Source of the DNA: Guyanagaster necrorhizus
Lineage: Eukaryota; Basidiomycota; Agaricomycetes; Agaricales; Physalacriaceae
DNA length: 64,000 nucleotides
Assembly (NCBI RefSeq): GCF_019112545.1
Contig: NW_025064880.1
Span: 935,719-999,718, forward strand
Reading direction: 5' to 3'
In this document: one piece after another, positions 45,501 to 55,101 of the stretch
Numbering within the stretch: the first letter of the stretch is position 1
How the letters are laid out: every line of letters starts with the position of its first letter
Position numbers and translations under genes: made by a program
Notes under the pieces: model-generated
The model's input: the letters and a program-made list of their open reading frames with translations, nothing else
Databases searched by the model: none
What the model was told of the DNA's origin: nothing

Positions 45501-46491
45501 GACTTACCCATTCTCCGTTGAGAACACCGACACGACCAAGATCGGACATTCGAAGATATATAGTGTAGTCATCCAAGCTCCCCAGGATCGGATCCAATAA
45601 TGGTTGAACCTGAAACGTGGATACAGGTGAAGAGTGATGTTGCCCACTACAGTGCATATTGTCGAGGTGGTCTTCAAATTCAAATTCTGTATCGGAAGGG
45701 AAATCGAAAGCAGGACCCGCCGAGCTTGCCAGGAAATCTTCCCCGATTTCTATTTTCTCAAACTCTGAGCTTTCTCCGGATTCCGATGAGGCAGAGTCAA
45801 GACTCTCATCCGTTGATGGGCATATGACAAAGGTAGTATGTTCCCTGTCCGCGTATCCTTGTAGGACGGGTTCCAACATGTCTAGACGATACTTGAGTGG
45901 CTTCGTTTCGTGATTGATGTAACCGTTCACATGTCCTAGGCTATTAGCGCTACAAGTGTACGCTGTGCTTTGTCGCAGGATTCTTTGTCCTTGGGAAAAC
46001 CAGGCCTCGAGCTGTGTCTGGTGAGCCAGGGCCATGTCATAGGCATCTTGAGATAATGCAGTAACGAAGACTTCCATGAGAGGTATTAGACGAACTGGCG
46101 AGACAGAAAGGCAGGGTGGACCGGATGACTTCCTCATAGAGAGATAAAATAGGCGAGGATAGATTTTGATCCACGCTTGGGGAATAGCTATTTGTCCCGC
46201 CTGGGTATAAATGGGTAATTTGACTGAATGGTTGTATGGACGACGTACTGCAATGTTGTCGTCGAGAAAGGCCCAGCAAGAGACAGCCGAAAGAGAGTTT
46301 TTGGATCCTGAGGTGCGCTTGATGAGACTCGATATCGATATACTTATTCTGTAGGCTGACGACGCGTTCTGACTGGATAATGCATCCCAGAGGTCGCGAC
46401 CGACAAGAACAGTGTCGTCTGTCTGCTCTGGGTCATTCCTGATGATGAAGGCAGTCTCGACAGAAAAAGGCGAGTCAAAGAAAAGGCTCAT
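42542..46491 (-). CDS. PEX6: PEX6, AAA-ATPase of peroxisome biogenesis
   Basis: Pex6 with Pex1 forms the hexamer that extracts the PTS1 receptor Pex5 from the peroxisomal membrane. ATG 46491 opens [20 protein letters not shown]. The N-terminal region is long and variable with an acidic serine-rich insert. The first AAA domain is degenerate in part ([20 protein letters not shown]). The second is canonical: [71 protein letters not shown], and [38 protein letters not shown] carries the sensor region. The C terminus has [20 protein letters not shown]. The stop is 9 bases from the convergent PhoD-like stop. The [10 protein letters not shown] signature favours Pex6 over Pex1 or Cdc48. Confidence 0.9.
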
Positions 46492-46620
46492 GGTGGTAGA
46501 GAAGAGAAAAGGATGGCAAGGGTGGCCAGCGCAAGAGCGTTTGGTAGGCCTGCCATACCCGAGGTCTGTATTGTCACATGGCAAAAATCGATCTCAATTT
46601 CTTTTTTTCCTTCAACTTCC

Positions 46621-47451
46621 ATGTATCGAGGCAATTCAAGAGGCGGTTTCTCACGAGGCGGTGGTGAGCTCCCCTTCTCTAGGTCTTTATCGTGACCTTA
46701 TAGTGTAATTTTAGCCCGGGGAGGCGGTCGTGGAGGCGGCAGGGGTGGATTCCAACAGAGGGACATGGGGCCTCCAGATACCGTCCTAGGTGATATTCAT
46801 TACTTCTGTCTGTATCGTTTTGTTTCTAATCCTTTCAGAAATGGGGACTTTTGTGCATGCCGTTGAAGACGAAATGCTCTGCTCATCTCTTTTGCCCGAC
46901 AAAGTCCCATATTTCAATGCTCCAATCTACCTGCAAAATAAATCAGTCATCGGAAAAGTTGACGAAATCCTTGGCCCAATAAACGAAGTCTACTTTTCCA
47001 TCAAAATGGGCGAGGGCATGGTTGCCAACAGTTTTAAAAAGGGAGACAAGGTGTATATCGGCGGCGACAAACTTTTGCCAATAGAGCGCTTTCTGCCTAA
47101 ACCAAAAGTCGCAGGAGGTGCGCTGTCTTATATTTTCTGTTTCATGCTACTCAGAACGGGATGTTTTAGGTGTTACAAGTAAGCCTATGCTATCTGTAGA
47201 ACCAATGTCCAGTGGCTAATGTCTCTCTAGAACGCGGTCGCGGTGGCCGGGGTGCAGGCGCCCCTCGAGGACGTGGGGCGGGCGGCGGTCGAGGTGGATT
47301 CCAATCGCGTGGAGGTAGCCGTGGTCGGGGCGGCGGTCGAGGTGGTTTTGGGGATCGGGGCGGTCGTGGTGCTTCAAGGGGGGCAAGTCGAGGCAGCGGC
47401 TGGGGCGTCCGTGGCAGTGGTGGCGGTGGACGTGGATTCCGTGGATCATAG
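46621..47451 (+). CDS. GAR1: GAR1, H/ACA snoRNP protein
   Basis: Gar1 is a core protein of H/ACA particles that pseudouridylate rRNA and process pre-rRNA in the nucleolus. ATG 46621 begins [14 protein letters not shown]; three or four introns separate a first RGG part, the globular core and a second RGG tail. The core reads [40 protein letters not shown], and [40 protein letters not shown] and LPKPK complete it. The last exon (about 47221-47451) is almost entirely Gly/Arg ([14 protein letters not shown] onward), ending GFRGS with TAG. PEX6 is divergent, with 129 bases between the start codons. Confidence 0.93.
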
Positions 47452-47568
47452 TGCCCTACTAGCTGTACGGTTGAATATACCACATTGCAGGAATCACGGC
47501 TTGAGCGTCTTTATCTCTGCTGACACATGCTCGTATTTCAGCGACCGTTCTGCCTGGCTGGGGATAGC

Positions 47569-48310
47569 CTACACAGCGCAATTAGACAAAAAGGAGGGGA
47601 CCAAGAGATAACATGCCTGTTCGAGGGCATTGGTTGCAGCTATCGCTTTCTGAAGCTCGTCTTGAATGTTCGGGTAGCGCCTGGCGAGAACTGGGCGACG
47701 TTGGACGGGATACACAAGAGAAGACACGCAGCTACTCACATTCATCGCCAGGCAAGGACTCGGTATCCTCCTCTATCGAAATGTCCAAATCTTCGTCTGC
47801 AGCGTCTGCGTCGCGCTCGCCGCTGATTAACTTCTCAAGCGTCGCTTCGATCTCCTTGGGCACCGTACGGCGCGTCTCTGCAACGATCTTATGCCAGCCA
47901 AGGCGAGTATCAGCGAGGGCCCATATGCGTCTGTCCAGGGCCTCATCAAAGGGCTCCATGTCTAGATTCTGATTTAAAAGCTTGACGACGAAGGACAGTG
48001 AGCTCAAGTACCGGGGTCATTCTCATCGAGGGGCCGATTGCACCCATTAATGCGAAGGTTTGACTGCGCCATTGAGAAAGTTCTGTCCAAGTACTGGCGG
48101 ATACTGAACATGCAAACGACGAGCAAAGAGGAGGAGACCAACCTGCTGGGCGTGGGCCACCATGGCTTCCCTTTGACTCTCTAAGCCCTGGATACGTATC
48201 TTCTCCTCGACGAAGGATAGAAACAACCTCGAGTAATCGACCTTGATGCGCTGGAGGTCGCCCTGGGTATCGACGTTGACACGAAGCACGTCGTCTCGTG
48301 AAGATTCCAT
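47569..48310 (-). CDS. Mis14/NSL1-like kinetochore protein (MIND complex)
   Basis: Mis14/Nsl1 is a subunit of the Mis12/MIND complex that links centromeric chromatin to Ndc80. ATG 48310 starts MESSRDDVLRVNVDTQGDLQ, followed by RIKVDYSRLFLSFVEEKIRI. A later exon carries LLNQNLDMEPFDEALDRRIW, the EPFDE...L motif of Mis14, and LADTRLGWHKIVAETRRTVP. An acidic stretch precedes the last exon, FLARRYPNIQDELQKAIAAT. The predicted helical, coiled nature and length (about 200 residues) fit. Assignment rests on the EPFDExLDxRIWxLxxxRLxW pattern and is good but not certain. The exact stop (47569-47571) assumes no further intron. Confidence 0.65.
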
Positions 48311-48336
48311 AGTGGTAAGAAATCAAGTGTTGTACA

Positions 48337-48350
48337 ACCCTAACCCTAAT
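48337..48350 (+). promoter_or_regulatory. Interstitial telomere-like motif (telo-box)
   Basis: AACCCTAACCCTAA lies 27 bases upstream of the Mis14-like start and 10 bases beyond the YJU2 stop. Two tandem CCCTAA units match the fungal telomere repeat and the telo-box found upstream of many growth-related genes in plants and some fungi. A regulatory role is inference. Confidence 0.4.
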
Positions 48351-48359
48351 ATACGGTAT

Positions 48360-49339
48360 TTACGTCTTCACCTTCTTTACCATCTTTATTCCTAGAGCGT
48401 TCTTGCCCGCCGTTTTAGCCTTCTTCACTGACGACACCTTGGTAGATATCAGCGCTCGTGTAGAGCCTGACAACAGGCTGTGTACGTTTGGCTCAATATC
48501 GTCCGCCTTCCGTTTCACGGTTATCACGTTGTCCACGGTTGAGTCCGTCGAAGAGCCCGGCATCGAAACCTTGGAGAAGACAGCTCTCACCAATTTCTCA
48601 TCTTCCTCCTCCAGTTTCTTGCACTCTAGGTCCTCTGCCGACTCTATTTCCTCCAGTCCTATCCGGTCCAGCAAATCGACAGTGTTTCCCACTCGTTCGT
48701 TTCTCGCATTCCGGGCACGGATGTCTTGTAGGGCGTCCAAAATGTCCATTTCGCGTTTGGAATCCGTCGTCCGGTTTTCGAGCGCCTTCATAGGATTGTT
48801 CTCTTCTTCTTCAAGCTTCGCCAGCCGGTCCTCCTCCTGAACCGCTTGTTCGTCTCTCCATGGCTCGAAATTCCGAGAAGCACCGTGTTCTGCAGAATAG
48901 TCCGTGTTTTTGGGGTCTGTCTTGAACGTGATCTCGGCTGAACAGAGTGTGCTGAGCAAATGGTAAGATTGAATATCTCAAGAGTATCAGGACGAGACAC
49001 AAACCATTTGATGTAAAATCGAAATATCTTGATGCCATAGTAGTCCTCGCCGTCCACTGTTTCTTTGCGGGCGTTGAATTTTTTGCCCTTGTAGATATAT
49101 TCTCCGCAAGTATTACAGCGCCTGTAGAGGGATATCAGATACGTCAGCATAATACTGCAAGAGCACACACATAGAAAAGGGAGCCATTAATCGAACTACC
49201 TGCTGTGAATTCTTGGATCCTTTTCGACGCGGAATGAGATCCGGGTCAAAGTCCGGGGGGAAATACTTGTTAAGTACTAGAAGAACATAAGAATATAGCT
49301 GCATAGTGGTGGCAAAAAAATACCTTTGCGTTCAGACAT
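48360..49339 (-). CDS. YJU2: YJU2, splicing factor (CWC16 family)
   Basis: Yju2 acts with Prp19-complex factors to promote the first catalytic step of splicing. ATG 49339 gives a six-residue first exon (MSERKV), then [38 protein letters not shown] and [20 protein letters not shown] follow, and then [20 protein letters not shown] and [20 protein letters not shown]. The paired CxxC motifs (CNTC, CTLC) form the zinc site. [20 protein letters not shown] is conserved; the C-terminal ~120 residues are basic and variable. Three introns are removed cleanly. It is divergent from the DHX35-like helicase gene, with 125 bases between starts. Confidence 0.93.
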
Positions 49340-49464
49340 TGCCTAAGAGTGTTAGTGGTGGTGATGGTGGTGGTTGGAGTCAAGGAGCTTATTGTTGTGT
49401 TGATCGTCGACGTTCCGGCCAAACAACGCCTCGAATTTCCAATTTCTTCTCCTCCTCTCCCGCT

Positions 49465-52260
49465 ATGCCATTGAAATTTTGGAAGCCCGGTACTGCTGAG
49501 CCGGGGAGTGCCCTCGACAGAGCAACAGAGGCAGAGGGAAATGTCGTCGGGTCGTCGTCGCAGCATTCTTCTCTCTCGGTCCAGAGCCAGCGGGAACGTC
49601 TGCCCATCTTCAAGCATCGTCTGTTCACTTCATCTTCCCTTCCCCGTGTTCTTATGTATTTTTTTTTAAGGTGAAAAGCTGCTATACTGCATAGAAAAGT
49701 ACGGAGTGACCATTGTAGTCGGCCAAACGGGATGCGGCAAAACCACTCGTTGGTGATTGTTCTCTATTTCCCCGGATCTTATTCTGACGCGTCTCAGAGC
49801 TACCGCAGTATCTCTTAGAAGCCGGATGGGCTGCTCAACGAAATGTAATTGCCTGTACTCAGCCACGTCGTGTTGCCGCTACTTCGGTCGCTGGCCGTGT
49901 CTCAACTGAAGTCGGATCAGTTCTCGGAGGCGAGGTGAGTCTCGTGTTTGAGCTTTCCATGCAGAAGCCCAAGTGCATCCAGGTCGGATATACAATTCGG
50001 TTCGAGGACGTTAGCGACAAGGAGAGAACTCGAATTTTGTACATGACCGATGGAATGTTGTTTCGCGAGACTCTAGTCGACCCCCTGCTCACTCGGTACA
50101 GTGTCATTATGGTACGATATTTCATTTTCCACGCTCCAAATCCGCTCACGCCATGTACCCAGATTGACGAGGCTCATGAGCGCAGCACGTATACCGACCT
50201 TTTGCTTGGTATTCTCAAAAAGTATGCAATAGTCTCAACGAATCTTGCCCGTCACTTACGAGATCTTAGAATACGTCGCAAGCGTCCCAGTCTTCGGATA
50301 ATCGTGTCCTCTGCTACGCTAGATGCATCATACTTCCTAGACTACTTCACCGCCGCTACTTCTCCCGGCGAAGCTACTATCGTTAGTCTAGAGGGACGCA
50401 TGTTTCCTGTCGATGTCGCATACTCTGAACAACCCGTCCCCGATTATGTGCGTTTTGCTGCAGAAACGGCCTTCAATATCAATTTGCAAGTAGGTGCTTC
50501 CTCATCAAGACGTGCGGTTACAAATATCTGTTCCATAGTCACAACTGGGAGATATTCTGATCTTTCTTACTGGCCGCGAAGAAATAGACACTTGCTTGGA
50601 TTTTCTCTCGGAACTCCTCATGACGTTTGTATAGCACTCCTGGAGCTGCCATTCCAGCTCATAAACCATTCCAGCCTCCCACGAAGCGCTTTGCGGATTG
50701 TTCCTCTTCCGTTGCATGCTGGCCTGACGACTGTCGAGCAACTACGCGTGTTTGAACCTGCTGTTCGAGGTACTAGGAAGATCATCGTCTCTACCAATAT
50801 AGCCGAAGTAAGCAATCACCGTTTTTCTCATGTTCGGGAGGAATGCTAGCTCATGTGTAGGCCAGTGTCACTATCGAAGGCATCAAGTTCGTGATAGACT
50901 GTGGTTACGTCAAAGTATTCAACTTTCTTCCTGTTCTGTGAGATAACTGTTCACCGATTGGGGATGTATTAGATTCGAACGTACAATCCAACTACAGCGT
51001 TGTCCTCGCTAGTAACTGTACCGACTTCAGTCGCTTCAGCGACACAAAGGGCTGGACGAGCTGGGCGTACTTCCTCGGGTATTTGTTACAGGCTATATCC
51101 CAAGTCAGCTTACGACTCTCTTCCTCGGTCTATGCCTCCTGAAATCACCCGAACGGACATGACAACGCCGATCTTGCAGCTGAAGTCGTTGGGTGTAGAT
51201 GATCTAATGAAATTTGAGTGGGTGTCTGCTCCTCCAGCAGAGTCTGTATTGAGGGCACTCGAGGGTCTAGTTGCCGCAGGCATGATAGGCGAGGATGGTC
51301 GTTTAACGCTCATGGGAGAGAAAGTGGCGGAATGCCCTGTTGAAGTCGGTATTGCACGCATGGTAATGGATTTTTGTTATTCGTTGTCATGTACTGATGC
51401 TGGCGCAGCTTTTCACTTCGAAAGAATATAGTTGTGGGGAAGAGATGCTCACCATTGCCGCGATGACCGCTGTCCAGGTTGGGCTTCTTTTCGTGCATAT
51501 TGAATAGATATTAATAAATCTCCAGGACGTATTCATCATTCCCGATGGCGCCCCTGGAGCTCTAGCCGAATTGGAACGTCGTAAATTTACTGCAGAAGAA
51601 GGGGTACGTTTGTTTTCACTCTGGGCAGCAAAAGATGATTTATAAACTACTTGTTCTAGGACCACCTGACACTGCTGAACGGTGAGCTAGATCCGTTCTC
51701 CTTCAACGATGGATGCTTACGTCCTTATTTGCAGCTTACAATGCATTTGTACGTTATGGTAAATCTTCAGGGTGGTGCAAATCGCACGCTTTGTCGTTCA
51801 GAGCCATGTCACGAGCTGTTTCCATTCGGGCGCAACTGAAGAAATATATGCAACGTTTCAATCTTCCATTGGATAGTTGTGAGGGTGACGCGAAGCGTTT
51901 ACGAAGATGTCTTGTCAGCGGATACTGGCGAAATGGCGCCCGATGGATGGCTGACGGCACCTACCGCTCTGTACGGGGGAATGCGATCCTTCACGTTCAC
52001 CCGACGTCTGTTCTATTTACGAGGAAGCCCCGGACTGGATGGGTGGTCTTCCATGAGATGGAAGAAACCAAGAAAACCCAGTGCGTCTTGCCGTGATCGA
52101 CACGTTTGCTGGGCTAATCATCAACAGAATTCGGATTATAACCGAGATCGAACCTGACTGGTAATGTTCCGCGCATTTCGATATAATCATTTGTTACTAA
52201 AGATGAAATTGCAGGTTGACAGAGCACGGTTTAGAGTATCGGGATAAACGGACGGGATGA
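49465..52260 (+). CDS. DEAH-box RNA helicase, DHX35-like
   Basis: DHX35 is a DEAH/RHA helicase associated with the late spliceosome. ATG 49465 was chosen because splicing from it into the helicase frame works (MPLKFWKPG, RERLPIFKHR|EKLLYCIEKYG). Motifs are VVGQTGCGKTTQLPQYLLEA (I), CTQPRRVAATSVAGRV (Ia), MTDGMLFRE, IMIDEAHERSTYTDLLLGIL (II) and IIVSSATLDASYF (III). ILIFLTGREEID (IV) and QRAGRAGRTSSGICYRLYP (VI) follow. The HA2 and OB parts include LKSLGVDDLMKFEW, FTAEEGDHLTLLNAYNAF, AILHVHPTSVLF and IRIITEIEPDWLTEHG. More than ten introns splice in frame; stop TGA at 52258-52260. Prp22 and Prp43 are less likely because the family-specific VEGRxFPVD...VPDY pattern fits DHX35. Confidence 0.87.
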
Positions 52261-52405
52261 TACCTCTGTTGAATTTCATGAAAACTATGTGTATCTATAA
52301 CATTGTTTGAGATTGGTTGCGTGAATGAAAGGAACAAGGAGCACGACGAGGTAAGGTTGTGACAATGTCACGTACGTGACGGTCTGTCCCGTTCACCGTA
52401 CCGCG

Positions 52406-53051
52406 ATGGGTGCGTCTCAGTCCCGGCCAGACGAAAAGGTCTTTGTGAACGAAACACCGATACAGGTGCGAAAGACCGCCTTTCTCGTTTGCAATATAGC
52501 CTGCTTATCCCTCTGCGTGCTAGTTTTCGCAGGATGTCGTCGACCAGCTCTCTGTTGACCTCTCTGCTCGTGACGTTACGCCAGAGCGACAGTCTACACT
52601 AGACGCACATATTCGTTCTCGGATACAAAGGGAGATTGAACATCTCCGAAAAGAAGAACAGCAAGTGCGCGAGCGCATCGAGCAGGCCCTAGAGAAGGAA
52701 AACTTGGATAGAGAACGAAGTTTAGCTGGCGAGGCGGTGACAGGCGATGAAACTGGCAGTGTCAAGGACAGTGCGTCACTCCTGAACGACCTAGAAGACA
52801 TTCGCCAGAAGGTAGACCGCTTCCATGGCCGAAAAGACCTTCAGGATGTTCCACAGGTTAAGTCGTACCAGGAAGCCGTATTGGCGTGCTACAGGCTCGT
52901 CGTTTCCGCAGCATTTCGTTGAACTTGTGACTAAAACTAGAGCAGGGAGAAGGCCGGGAAGACTCTCGATTGCTGGCGAGAAGTAGGCCTGTTCAAGGAG
53001 GCAGTAGAGCAACTAGAACAGGTGCGTTCAATGCCGTTCTCCACCAAGTGA
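52406..53051 (+). CDS. MIC19, MICOS complex subunit
   Basis: Mic19 is a peripheral inner-membrane protein of MICOS that holds mitochondrial crista junctions. ATG 52406 gives MGASQSRPDEKVF, whose glycine 2 fits N-myristoylation as in other MICOS CHCH proteins. The first intron (about 52467-52530) joins NETPIQ to FSQDVVDQLS. Then come RQSTLDAHIRSRIQREIEHL, RKEEQQVRERIEQALEKENL, and SASLLNDLEDIRQKVDRFHG. VKSYQEAVLACYR precedes the second intron, and KAGKTLDCWREVGLFKEAVE finishes the DUF1690 region. The coiled-coil with ALEKENLD is diagnostic. The stop at 53049-53051 assumes the last few codons are not intronic. Confidence 0.86.
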
Positions 53052-53154
53052 CTTTATATTCATTTTGACGTGGAGAAATATGTCAAATCGTTACAGTAAT
53101 CTGTCCAAATCATGAATACATCGTAAATTGTACCGTTATTTCGGTCCATATCTT

Positions 53155-54085
53155 CTACAGTGCAACACCAACCACTGTTGATGGATCGTCAGGCTGTGAG
53201 TATGCTGAGCCGCTGGTTGCCTGCGACGTCCGCGACGTCCTGCTGGACAGTGCAGTACCTACGATGGTTCGGCCCCGGCTGCTTCTCAAGAAGTGTGTCC
53301 ATGACAGGCGCTGAGTGTCTCCTTGATTTCTCGTGCCTAAATCCTCAAAGTTGGACGCATAATCTCCCATCTGGCCACCAGGTGACGCGTTTTCATTTGG
53401 ATCTGTTGAGCTAGTCGCAGATGGTTTGCGATTTAGCTGCAGCAGTGAAGGAAGGTTTGGCAGCGAAGGCTTTTTTGTTCGTAAAGGCGGAGCTCTGGAC
53501 TTTGGCTGGTCCGCGTCCGGAGAAGACCTGGCAGGTCGAAGAGCCTTTGGAAGAGACGGCTTGGGTTCCGGCAGATCTGCAGGCGTCTTGGCAGGATCTC
53601 TTGCTTTGCCGCCTTTGACGTTGTCTGCGAACTGTACCTTGGTGGAATCCGGCACCCAGAAAACGGGTGCGAGATGAGGTATTCGGGGACGGGAGAGTTT
53701 AGAAGCATTCATCATCGTGTTCTTGTTCGTTATACGAAGGGTATTCTGGTTTATTTTGTTTGATGTGAGTGAAGATGGCTGGTGGCTGTTGAGTAATTGC
53801 CTTACAAGCTCCTTCTGCTGCTTTAATTCATGATGTTTGATCTTTTTGCCCCACATTATCCACACGAACACTAAAAAGACTTTTTGCCGGTATTTAGGCA
53901 TTGTTGATAACGGGGTAAAACGGGAAACGGGTCAGCTCACACGCCAGGAAAGCACCTCCGGCGGTGCCACCCGCGATTGCACCAACTGGGATTTCGTTAG
54001 CGTTGTCGACTGGAGAGACGGACGACGTTGGTCCATCCTCGAATACTGTTGTCGTGACGATGACTTGTGCCAGTGCTGGGGCCAT
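53155..54085 (-). CDS. Single-pass membrane protein, unrecognised
   Basis: ATG 54085 starts MAPALAQVIVTTTVFEDGPT, a short Ser/Thr-rich lumenal or outer part. A 63-base-class intron then joins AGGTAGGAFLA to FFLVFVWIMW, completing one transmembrane helix. A long basic cytoplasmic tail follows (KKIKHHELKQQKELVRQLLN). Low-complexity serine/proline-rich sequence ends STVVGVAL at 53155. This plan (short outer part, GxxxG-rich helix, long disordered tail) is common in fungal orphan membrane proteins, including wall-sensor-like proteins. No family is recognised. The exon covering 53155-53890 is intronless. Confidence 0.55.
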
Positions 54086-54239
54086 GGTCGATCCAAACAG
54101 GTCCCGTTCCCTTTAAATTTTATAAAAACCCCTGGTGTGTCCTCGTGTTTCAAACGCGTGCACTAGGAAGGAGAACCCCGAAGAATAGTAGATAGCATCA
54201 GCCTCGTGTAGATTGCCGCCACAAGGGGGAGAGGGGGAA

Positions 54240-54277
<38 letters not shown>

Positions 54278-55101
54278 GGTGTGGACCTGTATTTCTCATG
54301 ATACGATTAGCTCTGTCCCAATAGTGTTCCTTGATTGTTCTGAATACTTGGCCGTCTTTTCTCCATCAGCCGGGCTGAACGGAAACCACCGTTTGGCTCC
54401 TGTGACCGGCGCAGGGTTCGACATTTGAGCCGAGCTCTTTTAAATTCTCCGGGATTTTGCTCGTTTCAAGTCGCCGGAGGCATTCCCGGCAAATAAGTAC
54501 ATCGAATGCTCATAAATTGAAGGTTGTTCTTTGGCGAGGCAGAGGCCGAAGTAAGAAATGCCTGTCTATCGCCATCTTGCCCTTCTAGCACCAGAGGGCT
54601 GGAACTGGCTGAGGGACCCGTCACTTCATGCATTGGAATCGGCTTCCGAGCCAAAGAAACTAATTGGCAACCTGGAAAACAAAGTTCGAGCGGCGGAGAT
54701 ATAGACCGGTTATTTTTTTAAATAGAAATATAAATTATATTATATTGCTGGGGTATCGGGTTAGATTGAATATTAGAAGATATATCCACCGTTTTTCAGA
54801 GTTAGCAGGTCGCGGAGACCGCAGTGATGAATGCCGCAAGGAATGGAGCAAGGTCCGGGCAAATAAGAGATAAGCGGCGATTCAAGTTGCCGGCCAGCCA
54901 GCTGTTAGCACTTGCTGCTTTTTCTCCCCACCCTTCTCTCTTGCTCTTGACTTCCATCTTCTCTTTGCCCTGCTCATCCCTTTCCTGTCCTGCCCGTCCT
55001 TTTCCCTCGTCCTCATCCTCCTTCTCGTCGACTACCGTCGTTTCTTCATTCTTGCCAATCGAAACCCCGGTCTACAATACGGTCTCCAACACGGTGACAA
55101 A
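54086..55101. other. Gene-poor spacer of about 1 kb
   Basis: This is the longest stretch without a gene. It contains the poly-G tract, an A/T-rich part near 54710-54785 (ttaaatagaaatataaatta) and a pyrimidine-rich stretch at about 54930-55020 just before the regulator's ATG, the usual character of a fungal promoter. Small frames crossing it have no protein-like features. I find no tRNA cloverleaf. It should carry the divergent promoters of the membrane protein and the regulator gene. Confidence 0.5.
54240..54275 (+). repeat. Poly-G homopolymer run (36 bases)
   Basis: Thirty-six consecutive G residues follow a G-rich lead (gggggagagggggaag). No other run of this size exists in the window. It could form G-quadruplexes, or it could mark a sequencing or assembly problem; long G runs are also a known two-colour sequencing artefact. 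The true length cannot be judged here. Confidence 0.8.

Noticed and set aside
47190..47483. Proline/arginine-rich minus-strand frame opposite GAR1
   Set aside because: It is the antisense of the GAR1 RGG tail; repeats on the coding strand explain it.
54213..54428. Glycine-run protein across the poly-G tract
   Set aside because: The frame depends on the homopolymer length, and the flanks have no coding character.
54360..54430. A possible tRNA from GGTTCGA near 54413
   Set aside because: No acceptor stem, D-arm or anticodon arm could be drawn around it.
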